Positions 49,401 through 51,586 of a stretch of DNA of 64,000 nucleotides are shown piece by piece (within the stretch, counting starts at the first letter, position 1; each line of letters starts with the position of its first letter). Under the pieces are notes generated by a model. It worked only from the letters and a program-made list of their open reading frames with translations. It was not told the DNA's origin and made no database searches. Source of the DNA: Nocardia rhamnosiphila NBRC 108938 (GTDB lineage Bacteria > Actinomycetota > Actinomycetes > Mycobacteriales > Mycobacteriaceae). Position numbers and translations under genes: made by a program. The DNA lies in assembly GCF_000720425.1 (NCBI RefSeq), contig NZ_JOAJ01000005.1, positions 372,001 through 436,000 of the forward strand, written 5' to 3'.

Positions 49401-51150
49401 GGTGGCCGAGGCCGATCTGGCCTCGCATACGGCACTGGACCGCCGGATCGAGGCGTTGCGGGGACGCACGACCCGAATCGATGAACAGCGGGAATATCAG
49501 CGGCGCGTCTCCGAATACGAGGACGCCGCCCGCCGGGTGATCGACGCCGAAGCCGATCTGGCCCGGATCGAGAACGAACTCGAACAGGGCCCGATACGCC
49601 GGGACGACCGGGCAGTAGACGCGGCCGGAGCTCTCGTCACGGGCGACGGTACCGGCGACCGGGGGTCGACGCGGACTACCGGCGACTCCCCGGACGCAGG
49701 CCCCGCCGAACCGCGCGGTGAAGCGGACGACGCCGGTGGACACGGCGGACGAACCGAGCCCGCCCCGGGTAGCGATTCGCGCGCACATCGTGGTGCGCCG
49801 GGAGACGCGGATCCACCGGGCGGCAACGGCTCCACCGGACGCCGGCGGATACCGATGCCGCGCGGATCTTCGCTGCGTCCCCATATTCCGCATCCGCCGC
49901 GCGATCGCGAGATCGATTTCCCGCCGCCGTTCGAGAACGAGCGCGAGCCGTGGCCGGTGGACCTCACCGATCTCCCCATGCGGCCCCGGCCACCGGAACC
50001 GTCCGACCCCCCGCGGCCTCCCGCACCGCCGGAGCCGCCGACCACACCGGGGCCTCCGGTACCACCGACGCCGCCGATCCCGCCTGCACCACCGGGGCCA
50101 CCCGTGCCGCCAGAATCACCGGCACCGCCGCAGCCGCCGACTCCTCCAGCGCCGCCGGGCCAGCCGCACCCGCCGGGCCAACCGCTCCCGCCGGGCCAAC
50201 CGCAGCCGCCGGGCCAACCGCACCCGCCCGGTGAACCGCAGCCGCCGGGCCAACCGCACCCGCCCGGTGAAACGCACCCGCCGGGCCAACCGCACCCGTT
50301 CGACCCGCCGCAGCTCCCGGTGCCTCCCGGCCTGCCGACCCCACCCGGCCGGCCGACGCCACCCGCCCAGCCGCCGTGGCATCCCGCGGTTCCGGAACCT
50401 TCGCAGCCGCCCGGTCCACCGCTGCCCGGGCAACCGGCGGCTCCCGCGCCGCCGGTCCCGGGCCCGTGGCCACCGGACGCGCGACCACCGTTCGATCCCT
50501 ATCCCGCCGCACCCGGCCCGGCTCGTCCACCGGAGCCCGGCAACCTCCCGGGCAGCGGCCTCCCGCCGGGATCTCCCGGGGGCGCCGGTCCTACGAACCC
50601 GAGTTCGCCGGGTGGTTCGGCACCCGGAGGTATGCCGTACCCGCCGACGCTGCTGCCGCCCGGCAGCGGGCCGCAGAATGGTTCGCGCGAACGCTTCCGT
50701 CCCCGCCACGGCGCGCCGGCCGACGGTCCGCCGCCGGTCCGCGGCGACGGGGAGACCGATGCGGCGGCCCCGCTGGTCGTACGTCCGTTCGCGGGGTTCG
50801 GTGTGCCTTCGGAGTTCAACCCGCGGACCGGCACGTTGCAGGCGGCACCGGCCGCGCCGGGCCGGGTCGGCGGTCTCTACGGCGAGATCGCCGGGGTGCC
50901 GGTGGTGCTGTACCGGCAGCACGGGCGGCTGGAGTTGCGCATCGGTGAGTCGACCATCGACCTGGACGGCCCGGTTATCGTCGAGTTGGCGACCGTCGCC
51001 TACCGGACCACGCGGTTCACGCTGGTCCAGGGCGGACACCGGCTCGGCGAGCTGACCTACCGGTCGCTGCCGGAGGAGTTGGATTTCGGTGCGTATCTGC
51101 GGGATGTACTCGCCGATCCGCAACGGCGCGCGCAGGTGTTCACCACGTGA
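25432..51150 (+). CDS. Giant CpnT-like multidomain ESX effector (8,572 residues)
   Basis: One uninterrupted frame of 25,719 nt. Residues 1-330 resemble the CpnT N-terminal region: WXG100-like helices (EWPQGNEDEMWALGGDW) and hydrophobic segments near 112-150. Then come low-complexity linker (350-780); Tox-PL papain-like domain (about 827-1003); Arg/Asp repeats (1124-1253); PD-(D/E)XK-like domain (1284-1553); DTRP repeats (1586-1658); zincin 1 (1667-1912); a long helical region (1960-2880) with two degenerate metallopeptidase-like stretches; an RLVV module (about 2911); zincins 2-4 (3230-4032); large module copies A (4123-5147), C (5577-6490) and B (7003-7960); a Pro-rich region (8163-8403); and a beta-rich C-terminal domain (8440-8572). 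No frameshift is seen. Likely a polymorphic toxin; target and processing are unknown. Confidence 0.92.
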   Translation: MIELWGPLQHLAWLAGVEWPQGNEDEMWALGGDWRTAADELDDIVADIIEAKRASLHAYPEGDGVTEMIAAFDSLISGDGSDSDQSVPKLADYFRQLGTSAYDTGTEIEYTKLMYISSLVLLAAEIAAAWIFPPTAPAVQAAAVALTRFAVRILGQRVMQAIFRLVANKFVGFLLRHVAIDTILGTIQEVGIQAYQVEAGHRPDFDLGQIAVTVVSSAAGGAAAGPVGDIIGNKLQNEARGMGRQYLNGAITGTAAGFVGGLAGTAAAIPTQFAVIWADTGSWDQAMDQTMSTLPQQFGPLALVSGATNGLATGVNKVGANHAFSSLKVGVHSDSYRNTWGDRTFMDRLNDAVSGPGTRSGGLPTGTGAPAGADGTGGFGGDGSQTSSPARTPNGVGGSGEGNLSPAGNNGHNGDSPGGAGEAGGNDRGRSVGSGSNDGDDGPGTREGASSADGEGGRQDNSGAVAGQQGPLGDGEGGDGGSAQHGDTGPADRSDSTPGPADRSDSGAGVADRSDSGANATDGPDSGAGAADRSDPATGAADRSDSGTGVADRAESAGARDRTDSDGTGFPAADSGSTARQGRADDSGLAVGQQEAGGAGTGRTAGDAAAGPGESAGDRTRGETPGPVVGAPVAGPMGAATPPATATAPVSPGAPAAPGSTPGGAGPAAPGSTNTPGGASDSRAQAGPTAESRSSGASDGPRSRAGIGERSPYPGTDGSGVRAGRTGAPVPDATNARQVGERQDPAGGRIPGDVGDGRIGPEDVFPLPLPDSAARDGEAHPGSPDQRARDQGSPGARRDGGARPGDDGATRDRSTDDTEERGIPEPGEPQGAPDPRNRGECARLTLAQLAAETGSDRITPPEEPVGPRGMDRRQMEDALGGKLYDYPDPGPEHSRHQAVADELLRQAARTDPRLVAAGRGPRAFVVDEYAGPVDEHGVGSHAYSLTVRMDPLTGEYRVVVSDPAAGQRRGFPPDVPAELRYVSATLLDGAGRILPPSGHDGRVRPTVERYRRHSRSDYEVNRQRRETDAQYAARRDAEDADLRSLLERRRAEYLRAMAEQVGEDGPAELADRFRAGAAEADRAAEQHRSAADDRWDEARRKPEKRISDRPPDEDRTPSRDDEDAADRRGDEDVADRREDEDPADRREEDPAGRRDEDSAGRRDDQGAAARRDGEGPAGRRDDRDVADRREDEDPADRREEDHADRRDEDSAGRRDGDRDAADRRDGEGPADREEDSAGRRDEEDVADRREDPSGAVRGEPESGTDAGRYRYDAQPDEPQPYRPTDPGFAEALAATTALREAEQAQRDSVVAALRTLAVDLGLVEPGSRPDLRQLRPSRIGPRIDARQQRVRDDGTLSEYERARQLADLDTLRARSERYHRIVGRMSETSQLLGELGGLAFALDAELHPGAIQLTPYEGASTAKLVVDIAVLVPGTGTGAPKLLIVEAKGADSPLGGSRRADAQQGAPEYLRDTLAIDKNLATVLTETPDQMRARGIDPDGAAGRGLLRAREELLAAHRDGTLEVEYHQVRTAATGEITVRRFDLERDGDPVRVDVIGGIDRTAPDGSGSADRGRSPGEGEARRNPDIGDTRRIPVVGDTRPEGDDAQPIAKNGDTRPISVVDDSRPTPIDDDTQPITRVDDTRPVPAVDDTQPDPIDGAERPSAARLLGAPNDDSWSGLDSAQVGARLRDEIRDLIGNPRFEVFGFDRPEVHPEVAREYARALVDMFRAHPYARLGAVVFRDLGPDVFGRTHWSLDNGVPRADSIEFNTSVATDPAAVRRETEHNVDTGWFPDVARDRPAYARAVHEFGHVLDGAGGHRARRDLTGHLMRHFFDRHPEATSVDDYFAWLRESLSGYSFHPGTPHPKPAEALAEAFLATEMRRAGAAEPGPAVRDRGDDPVRLIHDLLVESARETPRPRFGWFAEESAAPQPADGPAGPRTEGSDAGAPPGADPGGGEGSRSDGGPADPAAADAAAAERERLDLVRTGDDQLDDWRYAPVDQAVQVREVLARTATGRAALALLRDAGVTVRFAEPGDGPVPADEFNGRTMAAVIAAGDRDQVARAAAVVRVAALAESVLRGRVEVTPARIRALDRADHVAARMRAEADALGRQAEFRRELGRAGYDTDNAMATDPVDLAQRRILDNAYLEAYDAAIRQAGDPQGSGARTRVETDAARDAELGRLAAVRDEIAASRDRAVAVRDVLLDRLGVGPEEVATRALLEETVERLYGRSVRVDRMSGYGERVEVVREAATQVLRRQRELELAEADMAAAAGLRDSTEPVAATDTDRLHRVGTAEGIARLLAHRAFDSAEVGTGRSGRAAAEAEWDAARAFRPPADMDEYIPSAQAAARDVEALVRADAAAAARLHRIEAAWGRAADRLRDLLGMRNDPGTGSRREILDHLARRARERSDSLPGLEARLLGALTDEHTRVSAERARLRAELTEVVTRDLAGTAASDRIRVQLDDSGAVTVQRETGPVRAEQPVSPDSPVPHGDRTARAELARAVADLRDKAFGELSALGTRAGAWGTASWVRRTLDEHGVEIRFSTEPEATAARTPNTRRRLGVDAGYDPVTRTLTLHPGDTPAQHVRELVVAARLAEQFAGIDVAAERMTLPRDEYCALMLDRVAEAYALSFRDTVDLQVRIVRPAPTDPLARSYAEAFVKGFRTAESAYGSRKMLGGESGWFYSAGHKAGFRAVRAALDSQGPLVGGLAPGEHFAGIWDRAHGISPTGGTEPPTPRRIPADTPEDRLRRARSLADEIEGLQILRDLGQYVPEGPAEQVYRAAHDRELGRARRRAGGAETPAQSARRAGTEALSRYLRRTGLADAEVAMDVVRSIVDGGGSPWGHPKEQSEHRGGAGTARPETMASETDSDTARRVVDAEMERFRQPERMGERPERLSDRVLRYLDPHPRLVVTARPGEHVDALRELALTHSECGDVLWDHSHGLDYRQVTAGPDGEPVVTPVNRATAEGPYGRRDLLGERDQMLAHYLRFRAEGRTDLGFTDWLKQLGPDAFYTKADRGSTHRPGTVGHLRNDFVTRGHQRVLAADRPLDPTHPARIAHNLYTRQVPIAAGGSARPGHHRLEVFAYGAGHLSVFVEPDGHGGWRVPAPVGLEGSQNTLSRYFQGMAGDTREGLVERITRILDDPAAPLTPESRPRGRIGRLLGRLPFGSDRPGGNPTRAGDADGTPPPDGPEFMGGADTRPRGNRTGEPGPDTPANPPDPAADAALLHAPTDEWSALEPVEVGLRLREVMRELTGDPDFEVYGFGLPDLNPTVVQEFARSLIDMYRRYPQVDLRSAGIGHLDDAIALNKPVTDRETGIARADSIALDYTHARSAERILDRIRQSVDDGRLNPNALRRPVYAVGVHEFGHGVDYAGGRHARRELETILREYHRDIVGGDTADFAGWLRRELVGYSFRPDGRLHEAEALAEAFAEVELARQLPAGRRPEVGEVRRRIHDLLVGYADADPGVPAQRIGPLHDGPEHIGTDDMRSADSGDRYRDAVADEWSAMGLDEIVATLRERYPFREITGFADRPGVPPLDLTLVREVARAVDLMMSRFPMLDVHNLHIGPVTDPDHVRGLAGYDLDPRDADRMVTDTITLNERLLRNPGEFYASRRRSEQTFHSPRNSADRPAFATTVHELGHGLDYAGSTRARGTVEDLLVEYYSEKTGGFDPDEFSVWINQLSGYSFTNRGDLNRPEVLADAVLDVVLNGPDATEPARIVYAALLRESIDNYYDTFENEAAALRITDLGLGPWMDGYDRTAAAGPDRPTGEVADRSDDRGTPDSDIALLGAPAADQWSDLGPAEVGGKLRDHMRAATGNPDFAVFGFDQADLNPEVVREYARAVTDMYRDYPHTDIRAIGIGNRREGILADAGPALDRETGLVHTEDITLNYRHATSVENFRAQVQRGVDNEQFSPTMLRRPVYAMAVHEYGHALDYAGGLRASSTAQRHLLLRAAEVGGDFGAWLRQLSGYSRDDDGLLRGHEAVPDAFAEYIMGGDDPAARDRVVITPVRELYELLIRHADNPPGGASERSGDRGAMDAGHRPGDDGTGRDRPDDQDGNGLDRDGPETSTGGGAKKPPGGPPRPAPPPEEPDGGRPDQEPGGDEAPIHPDAIIEPLVIEVDGERIAFDLVPDGPDRWRLVPQGDLPSATPERLAALRREIAAIRRMWPGRAPQVKYPSGSGWDSRGQAAIADGVAGIPDLVNPVPPQPPATPAPTPDHPVIGPAPESGPADPTLLRIGQQLPVWIGNREHIPIFGRLSARMRDDAGEFVPMHPGDDAEYQPWLTDGTLAAARDQLLADLDSRRISPAQALRDLLAVAARPDVTPEQQRQILDALRDRGLLSGDEAAALADGLAEERAARGSELPVGPAPEGESLTDAARRLLDIDLPDDSPETLARVIDEQQYRVARATGAIEGLAAAVRRYRIEQTLPYTMRDAPPAADTERGLPRAGDPAALDDPGGRRTEDDPGDVFDDERFEDETDAPSSRRPGRYAAPDPEGRPVPFRDEISFIDQNPMGRFLIEILAAFGHEPGLLDTPPVENGADQLPMWGDGYELGRDQGLRRFFENALRRDQIRDELASWAAMRDLSLEDLLADPEGVLDRLRTENVARSERVAEFVDAARATLPETGLTDPVGDLLGRQLVRLPGGAGQPDRLVIVDGARDREQVLADALAADSELRHLLDRGDLVLDYRAVQRDWTGETVLVPAPIPPLRYLHENILGRDLEVLLVRDGDGTWHQVTGSAAEHRAALGEPLPRSTPEIAAEIAGILHELGIGPDAVAPDASAGTVGDLLLDNAVRAVQLEALADFIRSATDIEIFNELTDARSRLARRLGLNLIPDPGAPERTFTAESLADRLTDTGQRRALRAQQFGDLAEYAKGLREVDPDAVAAARDRLARRLVSEELARKMSTQRAADRAGVDRRTAALLPPGYVDGPDGKRVFAVNPSGLDPKKLFQVIRRLERDGQGELVHEALAEYANALFDIDPYTDVPRGDRTADPRIADGRFPMHDREAMGGLRDLIAEAVRAVGADDFARAVADAANRPGSHRIPDDDPDRRPNADRDWARLVGVDLTGADDATFVRIYEAYRDGRIENHEGLSPEDLAAELGRLRREVRDRARRIAALGRLLDEYARGRRPDLAAAADGRLATGAGDPPPAGPGPEGPLLGPAGPGPQGPLLGPEGPGPQGPPPGSQGPLSGSEGSLAPRTGDETPPPGPEAGDSGDGSGKPPDTPPAVPGDPGEGPDDSGPRAESGPGAAPALPDSYTELMDWVELRRAEIAVDAAADEAAWARRQAADRPGDGLLRFRAEQADRMLGYARERIDRIRLAQVDRAAWNARMDADRARFLADMDPDNWLAGQRADLAEWVARMAAERARWWQDMLGGPGGGTPPGPPPGEPGPDSDSGPTGPKPDSAPDPEGAPEPDSGESVDKAVAPGDPERGETGSAAEDGTPAAGNPADKGRPEDSADGVRTDDSPDGGRSDDSVVPVGEDAEPVAEDRTPEVGGREPEAKAGISRGDGTEAAGVQPETDGNLQISEGAAPVPEGGRSAADGAEPDDPGGPRAREEDGGATGPRPHDLLADALVDAVARCDDLTARIAELASGLRADVDPGAFDTARMAETLAELRGHDLDAEDRVRVEEIGDLLTRLLHAEQEVRRITGRIEYDRLVGERHGVTREREFLRAKITDRARNLGLQNPGGWADLGPEARERIVLRLDEETGYDAVDVAGGIDEMPLHDRSAVGDQERQHRRDLIRKLIARTAEFDELGSRLRELDRQIAGMEQGQEVLDRPRPEEVTAELERLARERAAELHRIKPRRTMRDDLARRLGPVDENDDPAAGLLEPGALDATLRDLREGAYRELAAGVLRPSQYQRRLLRIDALADAARDVNEAHHRIGRLQDDMARVAGVWRALVEAEGGRMVTDRVGVVDGDVPRIIVFGPRPDPANPRADHDAALDHALRNSLAAAQAMVRPETTVEYRRVLADRADNWRVEDMDPPEVERMSTGWVAGRRLDMTRWRDAAGDWHPVDPTRPGWQTNRDAPDLPKMFGRKDLPDGVSGWASEDVVNDIVLPLEDVPAGKIPESTLPVNAPMAPAQYDTSGIDPKDLFGQHWGADAYNVMRLLLMAALVPKHPAVKAWIQRHPEIGRWVQARPWLQKLPPFGTVFRGYEWFAPPGTDVQPMHRRWQESDHLPRAAMNEIPEGLRREWEREADQWAEVQRWADEEYDRFLGDDTDIDRIADGIERYREDRQRAAAREFVDLVRTRTVGELGGLDPLGNVPAQLARIEATIDRMAEEAGDRFAVDDPELVRNTVEQVREMLLGVVDPAEIVPGADPDEIVRAVHPDDIAEQLAGQMRDDVPRFTRAELEQIKNHLMVDEHRVRDADDPDGELVRRPMDRLADIAEAWHRLRAGEPLPADLVLLQDALAEAQYLADHPQATWQAANTYAIGLGHHWDSQRPPLTGWRAGRPYALPPLQPDAAYLPPGSRETSERRPPAARDGDTLEFPAAEPPGDGPARPAPETPDGESVGSPGVRAARDGDTLEFPADERAGEGENSVHQAPEGRRGEAGESPVEGTAGGSATSRRPTPPENTAPDAPSGSVPDDPDNPDGPPPDEPGGTPPANGPGGGKPPSHPPSSAHSAPEPPRGSGPPPPPNDSGSLNGRGGPGDSGGLNGGPGDPGGPNAPGDPGDPGDPSSPGAPLAGDSGAPRHGDPLRNLLSFLRDMADRPLQRTTAPLAGAVAEHARRLAEHLGLAGVFGELRDPLAALAELAEIARARGFLDDFDNGPRMRYPADFTELSAAERYGDEQYWRHEADPELAAAMREELLRAGLPVEDPQLPSGQPHGELPAVRPEDAADPGRDSATDAAPRMESVAETRDALARRLGIDDEALGPDRLGPTVSDHRYRILLRAGAVEALAAAQARVDAATDPAARAARRDTRDMWARLLGIDPEQLNRDPAAVLDRERAGVVRAADELAAFADGAVAARRQEDPRAPEPGDTRRGNVVVEGERVPVRLVADDGDRWRVAEAGRAAPPDVPAVPADPPRRTPLLRRIWEWLRDTGYTNETPKYPSGSGIDSAGQSLLGDEAGLPLRKAEDPTPGVPGDEYEVLSTKFNPVRILKEGVTLWKKRELLPFLRRFTSRVAPPSADTAPLLDEAGNEYRYWLDEADPELVRRELGVELDDLKHRAEQDDPALPAAPVTRHPAPGPTPAEPDGAEVARSTGEIAGWADELADAAARRDEQAAALVAAARAFGIDLGDPTAENVRRVRDLIEYQQARRIGALTGLADAARRYNAEHADIPYSDEATFFDANPLARFLREVVTAYREPHRAPEWLPESVRRRQPGPADLLGWEGVNNGGEPTRDWGDLFDSDQPGRDDGRRVYLERALRRDQIRDERAVWAQILGDIDLATLDADRLADTLAEQLFRIQDAALRVQDLARQADEFLRRDAEVDELAGLIGDMAAQEWVHAQDGVMFGDPAGFGLLPADRPGAPMRLVVIDSRLDHDRMLADALARYPDLAAAVNDGTLDVRYALTRVEPGQPLPGGGYGPERITVADAGVPRVRHLAAEVEGRHVDLTLVDDGDGWRVVPDDPADPDPGHRLDAMSRAEIDTTVAELARRLGITDEDLADPHRLTAELSALRDQNEIRAAQLEAIMDHARTAWDIDTYHAVTRARDILAHRLDPAETAPLGPSRAAQTVADPATPGARRIQQITGMLSYAEELAALDPAAVDAATARLRQRLDALDEAVRVVGTGDIEEAIRSLVHRPHARPDLVAALTDFLTALGRIDVFDPATHGDRAVDPRVGRAEIPVHEKAVRHLVGLIEDLRHLADAPHRMDLLDAESDLLPATELGIGHDFARTVGVDVPPADLARWDEVLDRHRRGEIGDDHPEFVRVRAELARWNEVYEKYRDGRLDRHERLTPTELAEVQAELRAEVRQRARDIADLAELADHAARLDEARLRDERERAVARVERARAVLPPPRPELPVAEADLASHTALDRRIEALRGRTTRIDEQREYQRRVSEYEDAARRVIDAEADLARIENELEQGPIRRDDRAVDAAGALVTGDGTGDRGSTRTTGDSPDAGPAEPRGEADDAGGHGGRTEPAPGSDSRAHRGAPGDADPPGGNGSTGRRRIPMPRGSSLRPHIPHPPRDREIDFPPPFENEREPWPVDLTDLPMRPRPPEPSDPPRPPAPPEPPTTPGPPVPPTPPIPPAPPGPPVPPESPAPPQPPTPPAPPGQPHPPGQPLPPGQPQPPGQPHPPGEPQPPGQPHPPGETHPPGQPHPFDPPQLPVPPGLPTPPGRPTPPAQPPWHPAVPEPSQPPGPPLPGQPAAPAPPVPGPWPPDARPPFDPYPAAPGPARPPEPGNLPGSGLPPGSPGGAGPTNPSSPGGSAPGGMPYPPTLLPPGSGPQNGSRERFRPRHGAPADGPPPVRGDGETDAAAPLVVRPFAGFGVPSEFNPRTGTLQAAPAAPGRVGGLYGEIAGVPVVLYRQHGRLELRIGESTIDLDGPVIVELATVAYRTTRFTLVQGGHRLGELTYRSLPEELDFGAYLRDVLADPQRRAQVFTT
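26902..27111 (+). repeat. Seven tandem 30-nt units (ADRSDSGAGx)
   Basis: Inside the giant gene, residues 491-559 form about seven 10-residue units of the form ADRSDSGAGV with divergence in the fourth and later units. Acidic, Ser/Gly-rich and certainly disordered, it is a linker between the export domain and the first catalytic domain. Confidence 0.85.
27910..28440 (+). other. Tox-PL papain-like domain of the giant protein
   Basis: About residues 827-1003. The order is NRGECARLTL (Cys841), MDRRQMEDALGGKLYD, an AFVVDEYAG strand, GSHAYSLTV (His941) and YRVVVSDPAAGQ (Asp962). This spacing and the Cys, His, Asp order match the Tox-PL/protein-glutamine-glutaminase toxin class. Peptidase or glutamine deamidase activity would be expected on a host or rival protein. 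Confidence 0.7.
28801..29190 (+). repeat. Arg/Asp/Glu-rich tandem repeat array
   Basis: Residues 1124-1253 consist of about 16 short units of the type ADRREDEDP, AGRRDEDS and AARRDGEG, with units near 24 nt and recurring GCGTGATGA and CGGCGTGA at DNA level. Highly charged and probably an extended helix or disordered spacer. Prone to slippage; still in frame here. Confidence 0.85.
29280..30090 (+). other. PD-(D/E)XK nuclease-like domain of the giant protein
   Basis: About residues 1284-1553. After a helical lead-in, the core reads AKLVVDIAVLVPG (Asp1427), then KLLIVEAKGADS (Glu1446, Lys1448), then SRRADAQQGAPEYLRDTL. The D-x(n)-E-A-K pattern with a following QQG-PEYL segment is the signature of REase-fold toxin domains in polymorphic toxins. 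DNA or RNA cleavage is predicted. Confidence 0.65.
30187..30405 (+). repeat. DTRP/DTQP repeats
   Basis: Residues 1586-1658 hold about eight units around D-T/S-R/Q-P-I (for example VDDTRPVPAVDDTQPDP). Disordered and Thr-containing, it forms a hinge between the nuclease-like domain and the first zincin copy. Confidence 0.75.
30430..31170 (+). repeat. Zincin metalloprotease domain, copy 1
   Basis: Residues 1667-1912 of the giant protein. It opens LLGAPNDDSWSGLD, has VHEFGHVLDGAG (His1806, Glu1807, His1810) and PAEALAEAF (Glu1869, 63 residues after the first His), the pattern of a gluzincin-like toxin metallopeptidase. Confidence 0.8.
35119..37524 (+). repeat. Zincin metalloprotease domain, copies 2, 3 and 4 in tandem
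   Basis: Copy 2 (35119-35840) has VHEFGHGVDYAGG (His3369) and EAEALAEAF (Glu3429). Copy 3 (35947-36660) has VHELGHGLDYAGS (His3643) and RPEVLADAV (Glu3703). Copy 4 (36811-37524) has VHEYGHALDYAGG (His3935) and GHEAVPDAF (Glu3990). All keep HExxH and the distal Glu. Copies 2 and 4 are closest to copy 1 in their openings (LLHAPTDEW, LLGAPAADQW); copy 3 is the most divergent. Confidence 0.8.
37800..40870 (+). repeat. Large internal module, copy A
   Basis: Residues about 4123-5147. Landmarks are VEVDGERIAFDLVPD, KYPSGSGWDSRGQAA (Lys4183), FIDQNPMGRFL, ALRRDQIRDE, RLVIVDGARDREQVLADAL (4659) and VLDYRAVQRDWTGE, then LARRLG helical units. The same landmarks in the same order recur in copy B. No known enzyme motif is recognised. 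Confidence 0.75.
40915..41050 (+). repeat. GPEGPGPQGPLLG linker repeats
   Basis: About three to four collagen-like units (GPAGPGPQGPLLG and variants) at residues 5162-5207 of the giant protein, a flexible linker after module copy A. Confidence 0.75.
42160..44900 (+). repeat. Large internal module, divergent copy C
   Basis: Residues about 5577-6490. It shares with copies A and B the segment VPRIIVFGPRPD (5938) followed by ALDHALRN, TVEYRRVLADR and a DMTRWRDAAGDWHPV strand, and, with copy A, SGIDPKDLFGQ. It lacks the KYPSGSG landmark and is more distant than A is from B. Confidence 0.55.
46440..49310 (+). repeat. Large internal module, copy B
   Basis: Residues about 7003-7960. Landmarks match copy A in order: VVVEGERVPVRLVADD, KYPSGSGIDSAGQS (Lys7071), FFDANPLARFL, ALRRDQIRDE, RLVVIDSRLDHDRMLADAL (7496), LDVRYALTRVEPG, then helical LARRLG units and YEKYRDGRLDRHERL, which mirrors YEAYRDGRIENHEGL in copy A. 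Confidence 0.75.
50152..50295 (+). repeat. Eight tandem 18-nt units (PPGQPH)
   Basis: Residues 8241-8288 are eight hexapeptides PPGQPH/L/Q/E inside a Pro-rich stretch of about 240 residues (8163-8403). It would form a stiff extended stalk before the C-terminal beta domain. Confidence 0.85.
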
Positions 51151-51201
51151 CGCGCGGGATGGTGGGCCGGGCGGATATCCACGAACCAGTGAGGAGTAAC
51201 T

Positions 51202-51486
51202 ATGCGTATCGGGGATCCGAGCGACGACGAGTTGCGGGAGAACTTCGCCGAAATGCTCGAATCGGTCCGCAACGGCGGCGGCTTGCGCACCGAGACCGGT
51301 CTGGACATGGAGACCGAGGACGCGCTGTGGGCGATCGCCCGCGCCTATCCCGAGGTTTCCGACGAGTTGGTGGAGGCGGCCCGCGCGACCTTCGCGGGGC
51401 AGCTCGACGGCACCAACGCCCGGGCCCGCCGCGCGGAACTGGAGCGGCAGTTCGAGGAGTTGCGGCGCACCCGCGACGCGCGGTGA
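51202..51486 (+). CDS. Small acidic protein downstream of the giant effector
   Basis: A 94-residue acidic helical protein (DPSDDELRENFAEMLESVRN at the start, long Arg/Glu-rich helix at the end). ATG with GAGGAG about eight bases upstream, 51 nt after the effector stop. No family is recognised. By position it is a candidate immunity factor, chaperone or adaptor for the giant protein. Confidence 0.7.
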   Translation: MRIGDPSDDELRENFAEMLESVRNGGGLRTETGLDMETEDALWAIARAYPEVSDELVEAARATFAGQLDGTNARARRAELERQFEELRRTRDAR

Positions 51487-51586
51487 CCGGCCGGTTCGGC
51501 CGCGGCTCGGCGTGGGCGGATCCGGCGGTCCAGTGGTTGCGGTCGGGGAGTGAGGCGATCGCTTCCGAGTTCTGTACGAGGGGAAT

